A stretch of DNA of 5,299 nucleotides from Chloroflexota bacterium (lineage in GTDB: Bacteria > Chloroflexota > Anaerolineae > Anaerolineales > Villigracilaceae), in assembly GCA_021796155.1 (NCBI GenBank), contig JAJYOO010000208.1:1-5299 (forward strand), read 5' to 3'. The number at the start of each line of letters is the position of its first letter. Position 1 is the stretch's first letter. The notes beneath the pieces are model-generated. The model did not search any database, had not been told where the DNA came from, and worked only from the letters and a program-made list of their open reading frames with translations. This document shows, one piece after another, positions 1-4,116 of the stretch. The translations under genes and the position numbers were made by a program.

Positions 1-758
1 GACACCGTTACCTTTACGCCGGTCTTCGTCGCTTCAACCGCTTCGACTTTATTCCCAACCAGGCATTTGATGCCACGCTTCTTGAATTCTTTTTCCAACT
101 CTTTCGAGACTTCTTCATCTTCGAGCGGGACGAGACGCGGAAGCATTTCAACGATGGTGACATCCACGCCATAGGAACTCCACACCGTCGCGAATTCCAC
201 GCCGATCGCACCCGACCCGATCACGATCACTGATTTCGGAAGTTTCTCTTGCAGGATGGCTTCGAGATATGTGACGACTTTCTCGCCATCTACTTTCCAC
301 GCGCCAGGGACAGCCGCGGTCGCGCCCGTCGCGACGATGATGTTCTTGGCGGATAACTCCGTCAGCTTGCCATCTTTATCTTTAACAGTCAACGCTTTGG
401 GTCCAGTGAGATGCGCTTCGCCCATGTAAACGGCGATGTTATTTTTTCGCATCAAGAATCCGACGCCTTTGGTCAATCGGTCTGAATTTTGTCGCGAGCG
501 TTTGACCGCGACTGAATAATCCAGTTTCAAGTTGTCGAATAAAAATCCAAAATCTTTTCCGCGCTCTCGAAGAATGTAAGCGACCTCGGCGTTCTTGAGC
601 AACGACTTCGACGGAATGCAGCCGACGTTGAGACACACACCGCCAAGCCATTGCTTGTCAACGATTGCGACTTTCTGCTTGAGCTGCGCGGCGCGGATCG
701 CGGCGACATATCCAGCAGGCCCCGCACCGATGACGATTACATCAAAATTTTCTGGCAT
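1..758 (-). CDS. lpdA: Dihydrolipoamide dehydrogenase (E3), N-terminal 252 residues; 3' end outside window
   Basis: E3 is a cytoplasmic FAD disulfide reductase that reoxidises the dihydrolipoyl arm of E2 and makes NADH. The ATG at 758 has AGGAG five bases upstream. Visible parts in order are the FAD-binding GAGPAGY (residues 11-17), the redox-active disulfide in GGVCLNVGCIPSK (Cys42 and Cys47), the ATG motif of the FAD domain (VATGA, 142-146), and the NAD-binding GSGAIGVEF (181-189). Glu204 at the end of the next strand indicates NAD+ rather than NADP+. The family is usually about 460-475 residues, so roughly the last 210, including the dimer interface and the catalytic His-Glu pair, lie beyond the left edge. 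The sequence recalls actinobacterial LpdC-type enzymes. Three genes separate it from E2, but it most likely serves the same complex. No frameshift is seen. Confidence 0.95.
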   Translation of the reverse strand, partial: MPENFDVIVIGAGPAGYVAAIRAAQLKQKVAIVDKQWLGGVCLNVGCIPSKSLLKNAEVAYILRERGKDFGFLFDNLKLDYSVAVKRSRQNSDRLTKGVGFLMRKNNIAVYMGEAHLTGPKALTVKDKDGKLTELSAKNIIVATGATAAVPGAWKVDGEKVVTYLEAILQEKLPKSVIVIGSGAIGVEFATVWSSYGVDVTIVEMLPRLVPLEDEEVSKELEKEFKKRGIKCLVGNKVEAVEATKTGVKVTV

Positions 759-763
759 GATTT

Positions 764-768
764 CTCCT
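764..768 (-). promoter_or_regulatory. Ribosome binding site of the E3 gene
   Basis: AGGAG on the minus strand lies five bases before the ATG at 758 and fixes the E3 start. It is just downstream of the palindromic repeat. I see no convincing promoter in the gap itself. Confidence 0.75.
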
Positions 769-777
769 AAGTTCTAT

Positions 778-854
778 GTTATTGCGAGGAGCGAAGCAAT
801 CTCCACGTTCGCGAGGAGATTGCCACGTCGGGGAGAACACCCTCTCGCAATGAC
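778..854. repeat. Palindromic dispersed-type repeat (ATTGCGAG ... CTCGCAAT) between the hydrolase and E3 genes
   Basis: The outer arms at 778-788 and 844-854 are inverted repeats matching at 10 of 11 bases (core ATTGCGAG/CTCGCAAT). An inner pair, GCAATCTCC at 796-804 and GGAGATTGC at 815-823, is perfect with a ten-base loop. The element fills most of the 116-base gap. From memory it matches a widespread intergenic repeat of Chloroflexota and some other bacteria, often seen in many copies per genome. It encodes no transposase and resembles a MITE- or REP-like element. It could form a strong mRNA stem ahead of E3. Confidence 0.8.
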
Positions 855-874
855 GTTAATTTATTTTTATTTTA

Positions 875-1543
875 CTACGGTGCCATGTTCTTCTTCAAAA
901 AATCAAACGTTCGATCCCAAGCCAGCTTTGCGATTTTGGGGTCATATTCAGGACGATCCGATTCCATGAACCAGTGATGAACTCCCGGGTAGGTATGAAT
1001 CGTCACGTCCATGCCCGCGGCTTTCATGTTGGCTTCCATTTCGCGTACACCTTCGATCGGTTCCCATTCGTCCACTTCACAAAAATGCCCGAGAACCTTG
1101 GATTTGTTTTTGCTGAAGTTCATGGGATATGCCCCATAAAACAGAACAGTCGCAGCAACATCCGGCTCTTTCGTCATCATCACAATTGCCCACGCCGCAC
1201 CCATCGAGAATCCCATCACGCCGATAGGCTTGCCCGGCTGAAGTGACACAAGATGATCTTTCGCGGCCTTGACTATATCACCCATGAATTCATTATCGTG
1301 CTTTCTATGCATCATCTCAGCTTCGTCAATCGTTTTAGCAATATCACCTTGATATAAATCAGGTGCCAATACTGTAAAGCCGCGTTCCGCTATTTGATCT
1401 GAAACTTGTTTAAAGAAAGGTTTGAGTCCCCACCAGGCATGCAGCAATAAAATTCCCGCTCCGCCGTTGGCAGGTCGGGATAGATATGCATTGACATCTT
1501 TTCCGTTCGCCGATAATTTGATTTCAGACTTTTGTGCCGGCAT
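875..1543 (-). CDS. Dienelactone-hydrolase-like alpha/beta hydrolase with a Ser nucleophile
   Basis: This 222-residue cytoplasmic protein has the length and order of the dienelactone hydrolase family. The start is supported by AAGGAGA seven bases upstream of the ATG. The nucleophile elbow is GFSMGA with Ser113, where classical dienelactone hydrolases have Cys. The other triad members are probably Asp158 (EVDEWEP) and His190 (PGVHHWF). The position of the classical catalytic Glu36 (in QEIFG) is Ala36 in HAWWGL. The motif APDLYQGD (60-67) is also typical. True dienelactone hydrolase activity is therefore doubtful, and an esterase or other hydrolase acting on small esters or lactones is more likely. 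It has no signal peptide. The gene has its own predicted promoter, and tandem stops TAG TAA end it. E3 follows after 116 bases. Confidence 0.9.
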   Translation of the reverse strand: MPAQKSEIKLSANGKDVNAYLSRPANGGAGILLLHAWWGLKPFFKQVSDQIAERGFTVLAPDLYQGDIAKTIDEAEMMHRKHDNEFMGDIVKAAKDHLVSLQPGKPIGVMGFSMGAAWAIVMMTKEPDVAATVLFYGAYPMNFSKNKSKVLGHFCEVDEWEPIEGVREMEANMKAAGMDVTIHTYPGVHHWFMESDRPEYDPKIAKLAWDRTFDFLKKNMAP

Positions 1544-1595
1544 AATATTTTCTCCTTATTTCTAATGTGTAATCAATCGAACATAGAATTTCGGC

Positions 1596-1609
1596 TGGAA
1601 CCGATTCCA
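1596..1609. promoter_or_regulatory. Palindrome over the predicted transcription start, possible operator
   Basis: TGGAA and TTCCA form five-base arms around four bases, overlapping the last base of the -10 box and the expected start site. The position suits a repressor site, but the palindrome is short and no regulator gene is nearby. Confidence 0.3.
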
Positions 1610-1638
1610 TTATACAGCACATGCGTTCTATTAATCAA
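1609..1638 (-). promoter_or_regulatory. Predicted sigma-70-type promoter for the hydrolase gene
   Basis: On the minus strand TTGATT at 1638-1633 and TATAAT at 1614-1609 are separated by 18 bases. The -10 box is a perfect consensus and the -35 box matches four of six. Initiation would fall near 1602, leaving a leader of about 60 bases before the ATG at 1543. It lies just downstream of the predicted terminator, which fits a new transcription unit. Confidence 0.6.
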
Positions 1639-1639
1639 C

Positions 1640-1669
1640 AAAATAAAAGGACGACTCTCGCCGCCTTTT
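1640..1669 (-). terminator. Probable intrinsic terminator after the membrane methyltransferase gene
   Basis: On the minus strand AAAAGG...GGCGA, loop GAG, then TCGTC...CTTTT form a stem of about ten pairs with a two-base bulge and one G-U pair. It is followed by a U-rich run (TTTTATTTT). It starts three bases after the stop codon at 1672. Placement and U-run support termination, though the bulge weakens it. Confidence 0.6.
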
Positions 1670-1671
1670 AC

Positions 1672-2142
1672 CTAAATCCATCGCCTGACGCGTGAGCGAA
1701 ATTCTTTGTATTGGTCACCAAACTTATCATCGAGATATGTTTCTTCAGCACGGATGACAGCAGATGTAACCGTCCAAATCAAGAACGGCGAAGCGATCAA
1801 TCCCCAAAGCGTGCCAGCCAACAAAGTGAAGCCGAGATAGATCAAAAAGAATCCGAGATAGATTGGATTGCGCGTGAAGTGATAGGGACCGCCCGTCACG
1901 AGCGCGGCGACGGCATGATGTGGATCGGGCGACGTGTTGGCCTTTCTCATTTGCGAGATGGCTGAACCCGCCGACATAAAACCTGCGATGACCATTAGTC
2001 CACCAACAATACGGAGTGGAAATGTCCACGGTGTGGGGAAAGGAACGAACCAGCTTACTATCAAAGCGCCAATCAAATAGCTAAGAAAAACAAGCGGTGG
2101 CGCAACTCTAACTTGTGCGTGATCAAGATTTTGTTCTCTCAT
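1672..2142 (-). CDS. Integral membrane methyltransferase of the isoprenylcysteine carboxyl methyltransferase/PEMT-like family
   Basis: This 156-residue membrane protein has hydrophobic segments at about residues 14-34, 41-62, 94-110 and 112-131. The conserved C-terminal SAM-binding pattern is present: GGPYHFTRNPIYLG (84-97, with His88, Arg91, Asn92 and Pro93), then AEETYL (132-137) and FGDQYKEF followed by an Arg-rich end. Family members methylate carboxyl groups, phospholipids or other membrane-associated substrates with SAM. Bacterial members of this size mostly have unknown substrates. The ATG is supported by AGAGG five bases upstream. It follows the soluble methyltransferase by 39 bases, probably in the same transcript, and a terminator-like hairpin follows its TAG stop. 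Confidence 0.88.
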   Translation of the reverse strand: MREQNLDHAQVRVAPPLVFLSYLIGALIVSWFVPFPTPWTFPLRIVGGLMVIAGFMSAGSAISQMRKANTSPDPHHAVAALVTGGPYHFTRNPIYLGFFLIYLGFTLLAGTLWGLIASPFLIWTVTSAVIRAEETYLDDKFGDQYKEFRSRVRRWI

Positions 2143-2153
2143 TTTTACCTCTA

Positions 2154-2170
2154 ATAACTTGCAAAGTTAT
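2154..2170. repeat. Perfect 7-bp inverted repeat before the membrane methyltransferase gene
   Basis: ATAACTT and AAGTTAT flank a three-base loop in the 39-base gap between the two methyltransferase genes. The arm nearer the gene ends one base before the AGAGG ribosome binding site at 2152-2148. The stem is AT-rich and weak, so it could be a small mRNA hairpin, a protein site, or chance. Confidence 0.4.
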
Positions 2171-2181
2171 GACGTGTCAAT

Positions 2182-2799
2182 TTACCTTTTTCTGGCAGTC
2201 ATCAGAAAAACAGGGAAAGATTTTTCTGTGCCGCTTATTTCTTTTTTGATTTCATACGCTGTCGAAAAATTGACATTTCCGAATCCCGCGACTTCGACCC
2301 ATTTCTGGAGTTCAGCGCGGTCGAATCCGTTGTGAACATCAGTCATACCATCGGCGTGAAAAGTGCCATCTTCTTTATCCAGGTCAGCGATCAGCAAATA
2401 TCCATTTGGTTTCAACAAAGCATAAAACTTGTTGATGATATTTTTCGCATCGTAGATGTGATGCAAGACCATCAACGAATAAGTCAATTGATAATGTTCG
2501 GCAGGCAAGGGATCATTGGACAAATCGAGTCGAACGGGATACATATTCGTCACGCCTGCCGTGGCGATCTTTTCGGCCAGCACATCCAACATACCTTGGG
2601 ATGTATCGGCCAGTGTGATTTGACCGATGTCGGATTGAAGTGCGAAGCTCAACAAGCCTGTTCCGCAACCGTATTCAAGCGCATCCATCTCCGCCGCCAA
2701 TGGAACTGCTTTTCGGATAGCTTCTGCCACGCTGCAAGCGCGTTCCACCTTGGCCGGATCGGAATCCCAATCTTTGGCACGTTCATCGAAATTGGTCAC
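2182..2799 (-). CDS. Class I SAM-dependent methyltransferase, substrate unknown
   Basis: This soluble protein of 205 residues should transfer a methyl group from S-adenosylmethionine. The Rossmann-type fold is shown by motif I, LEYGCGTG (residues 41-48), the acidic residue after beta-2 (Asp65 in LADTS), the motif around 105-117 (LTYSLMVLHHIYD), and LLKPNGYLLIADL near 128-140. The N-terminus TNFDERAKDWD is typical of small methyltransferases of this class. The frame can be extended upstream to a TTG at 2841. The GTG at 2799 is preferred because it overlaps the E2 stop as GTGA, has GGAG eight bases upstream, and gives the usual N-terminus. The overlap implies translational coupling to E2. Nothing in the sequence identifies the methyl acceptor, and small-molecule or quinone-like substrates are possible. 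Confidence 0.9.
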   Translation of the reverse strand: MTNFDERAKDWDSDPAKVERACSVAEAIRKAVPLAAEMDALEYGCGTGLLSFALQSDIGQITLADTSQGMLDVLAEKIATAGVTNMYPVRLDLSNDPLPAEHYQLTYSLMVLHHIYDAKNIINKFYALLKPNGYLLIADLDKEDGTFHADGMTDVHNGFDRAELQKWVEVAGFGNVNFSTAYEIKKEISGTEKSFPVFLMTARKR

Positions 2800-4034
2800 G
2801 CCCAATTCTCCAAAGTCTCTTTCACCTTCATCAAAAACCAATCCGCCGACGCCCCGTCCAGAATCCGATGATCGAAGACGAATGATAAATAAACCATTGG
2901 ACGGATCGCAATCGCATCGTCAATCACAACTACGCGCTTTTGCATCGCGCCGACGCCGAGGATTCCCGTCTGCGGCTGGTTGATCACAGGGAATGCAAAT
3001 AACGAGCCACTCACGCCGTGATTGGTCAACGTGAATGTGCCACCTTTGACTTCATCAGGTTGTAGCTTCTTACTGCGGGCGCGATTTGCAAGATCGTTGA
3101 CCGTACGCGCCATTGCCAGCAAAGAAAGATCGTCTGCATTTTTGATAACGGGGACGATTAAACCTTCTTCGCCAAGCGAAGTCGCCATGCCGAGGTTGAC
3201 GGCTTTGTGAACAAGGATACCCTCATCTGTCCACGAGGAATTGGTCATCGGATAAGCTTTCAATCCAGCAACAATTGCCATCATGAAATATGCAGTGAAC
3301 GTGAGATTGACTCCGTCGCGGGCACAGATATCTTTGTTCGCGTTTCGATGCGCGATGGCTTTGCTCATGTCCGCTTCCATAACGGTCAGCACATGTGGCG
3401 ATGTTTGTTTCGATAAAACCATGTGTTCCGCGATTTGTCTGCGGATGACGGTGTGTTTGATGAGTTGGTCGCCTGTGACGGTGGATGGTGGACGACCCTG
3501 AAAGGGCGCAGAGCGTTGGACGGTCTGTGGTCCACGGTCTACGGCCATCTTTCCACTTTCTACAAAATTCATCACATCATTCTTTGTGATGCGGCCATTC
3601 AATCCTGTGCCTTGAACTTGTGACAAATTCACGCTATGTTCCGCGGCGATCTTTGCAACGACGGGAGAAATAAATCCAATTTCGGTGGACTGTGGACGGT
3701 TGACTGTTGACGGTATCGCGGCCTGAGTGCTAGCTGTTGATTGCTTTGCCGGCTTGGCACTTGACACTTGAGAACTTGACACGTCAACGCTTTCCCCAGG
3801 CTTGCCAATGAACGCCAATATTGCTCCAACCTTCGCGGGGATTCCTTCTTGTGCCACAATTTTCAAAACCGTTCCCGATGTCGGCGCGGGGATTTCCGTG
3901 TCAACCTTGTCCGTGTTGACTTCGAGCAACGGCTCAAGTTCTTTGACAGCCTCACCTTCCTTTTTGAGCCATTTTGTTACGGTGACTTCTTCAACACCCT
4001 CGCCTAATAAGGGAACTAAAACTTTTGTTGCCAT
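2796..4034 (-). CDS. Dihydrolipoamide acyltransferase, E2 core of a 2-oxoacid dehydrogenase complex
   Basis: This 412-residue protein is the structural core of the complex. It accepts an acyl group from E1 on its lipoyl arm and transfers it to CoA. One lipoyl domain spans about residues 2-78, with the lipoylated Lys43 in TDKVDT. A peripheral subunit-binding domain that docks E1 or E3 lies at about 118-159 (FISPVVAKIA through GRITKNDV). The catalytic domain runs from about 190 to 412 and has the active-site motif DHRILDG (His389, Asp393). Two linkers, about 80-117 and 160-188, are rich in Ser, Thr, Pro and Gln, and their DNA contains tandem 7-base repeats. The length is normal for a single-lipoyl E2. 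The gene follows E1 by 82 bases and overlaps the next gene by four. Acetyl versus branched-chain acyl specificity cannot be assigned. Confidence 0.95.
   Translation of the reverse strand: MATKVLVPLLGEGVEEVTVTKWLKKEGEAVKELEPLLEVNTDKVDTEIPAPTSGTVLKIVAQEGIPAKVGAILAFIGKPGESVDVSSSQVSSAKPAKQSTASTQAAIPSTVNRPQSTEIGFISPVVAKIAAEHSVNLSQVQGTGLNGRITKNDVMNFVESGKMAVDRGPQTVQRSAPFQGRPPSTVTGDQLIKHTVIRRQIAEHMVLSKQTSPHVLTVMEADMSKAIAHRNANKDICARDGVNLTFTAYFMMAIVAGLKAYPMTNSSWTDEGILVHKAVNLGMATSLGEEGLIVPVIKNADDLSLLAMARTVNDLANRARSKKLQPDEVKGGTFTLTNHGVSGSLFAFPVINQPQTGILGVGAMQKRVVVIDDAIAIRPMVYLSFVFDHRILDGASADWFLMKVKETLENWA
2808..2811 (-). promoter_or_regulatory. Ribosome binding site deciding the GTG start of the methyltransferase
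   Basis: GGAG on the minus strand lies within the last codons of E2, eight bases before the GTG at 2799. It favours this start over the upstream TTG at 2841. Confidence 0.65.
3480..3542. repeat. 7-base repeat units in E2 linker 2
   Basis: Two blocks flank a short unique stretch. GGTGGAT at 3480 and GGTGGAC at 3487 form the first. GTTGGAC (3515), GGTCTGT (3522), GGTCCAC (3529) and GGTCTAC (3536) form the second. The units resemble those of the tract at 3684-3711, some in complementary orientation. The region encodes about residues 165-185, between the subunit-binding and catalytic domains. Confidence 0.7.
3684..3711. repeat. Perfectly phased tandem 7-base tract in E2 linker 1 (GGTGGAC/TGTTGAC units)
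   Basis: Four contiguous 7-base units read, on the plus strand, GGTGGAC at 3684, TGTGGAC at 3691, GGTTGAC at 3698 and TGTTGAC at 3705. They share the consensus (G/T)GT(G/T)GAC with no slippage. The tract encodes residues about 109-117, immediately before the subunit-binding domain. Because seven is not a multiple of three, successive units are read in different frames. Confidence 0.85.
3753..3781. repeat. Tandem 7-base repeat tract in E2 linker 1 (CTTGACA units)
   Basis: On the plus strand there are four consecutive units of consensus CTTGACA, starting at 3753, 3760, 3767 and 3775. The third unit is one base longer. The tract lies within the E2 coding region and encodes part of the Ser/Gln-rich linker (about residues 85-94) just after the lipoyl domain. 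The units are seen directly. That they belong to a genome-wide repeat family is inferred. Confidence 0.75.
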
Positions 4035-4039
4035 AAATG

Positions 4040-4045
4040 CTCCTT
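4040..4045 (-). promoter_or_regulatory. Ribosome binding site of the E2 gene
   Basis: On the minus strand AAGGAG lies five bases upstream of the ATG at 4034. This strong site supports the chosen E2 start. It sits immediately downstream of the hairpin repeat, so it should stay exposed if that hairpin folds. Confidence 0.8.
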
Positions 4046-4050
4046 ATTTT

Positions 4051-4116
4051 TTTCACCACAAAGAACACGAAGGAGCACGAAGAAAAAAACTTTGTGTCAC
4101 TTCGTGCCCTTCGTGA
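4051..4116. repeat. Imperfect long hairpin repeat of CACGAAG type in the E1-E2 gap
   Basis: The E1-E2 gap is almost filled by an inverted repeat. The arm at 4066-4082 pairs with the arm at 4100-4115 over 16 base pairs with one bulged base, around a 17-base loop. Each arm holds two copies of CACGAAG or its complement. A second complementary pair, CACAAAG at 4057-4063 and CTTTGTG at 4090-4096, allows an alternative fold. The right arm starts one base past the E1 stop codon and the left edge lies close to the E2 ribosome binding site. This CACAAAG/CACGAAGG pattern is recalled as a common dispersed intergenic repeat in several environmental bacteria. In the mRNA it would form a stem between the two cistrons. 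It lacks a 3' U-run directly after the stem, so it is not a clear terminator. Confidence 0.75.

Noticed and set aside
439..727. Two minus-strand open frames overlapping the E3 gene
   Set aside because: They are out of frame with E3, whose FAD and disulfide motifs define the real frame from 758 to the left edge.
778..854. Possible CRISPR or riboswitch in the hydrolase-E3 gap
   Set aside because: There are no regularly spaced direct repeats with spacers and no recognised aptamer pattern. Nested inverted repeats explain the segment better.
595..969. Plus-strand open frame of 124 codons spanning the E3 start and the palindromic repeat
   Set aside because: It is antisense to E3 and the hydrolase, and its middle is a translation of the repeat. 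No ribosome binding site or family resemblance is seen.
2170..2180. An 11-base match (TTGACACGTCA, inverted) between the methyltransferase gap and E2 linker DNA at 3776-3786
   Set aside because: It is too short to rule out chance. It could be a fragment of the 7-base repeat family but cannot be supported from this window.
2332..2871. Plus-strand open frame of 179 codons
   Set aside because: It is the antisense shadow of the soluble methyltransferase, whose motifs clearly fix the true frame.
3802..4116. Plus-strand open frame of 104 codons ending in the E1-E2 gap
   Set aside because: It is antisense to the E2 lipoyl domain, and its end is a translation of the CACGAAG hairpin repeat, a common source of false gene calls.
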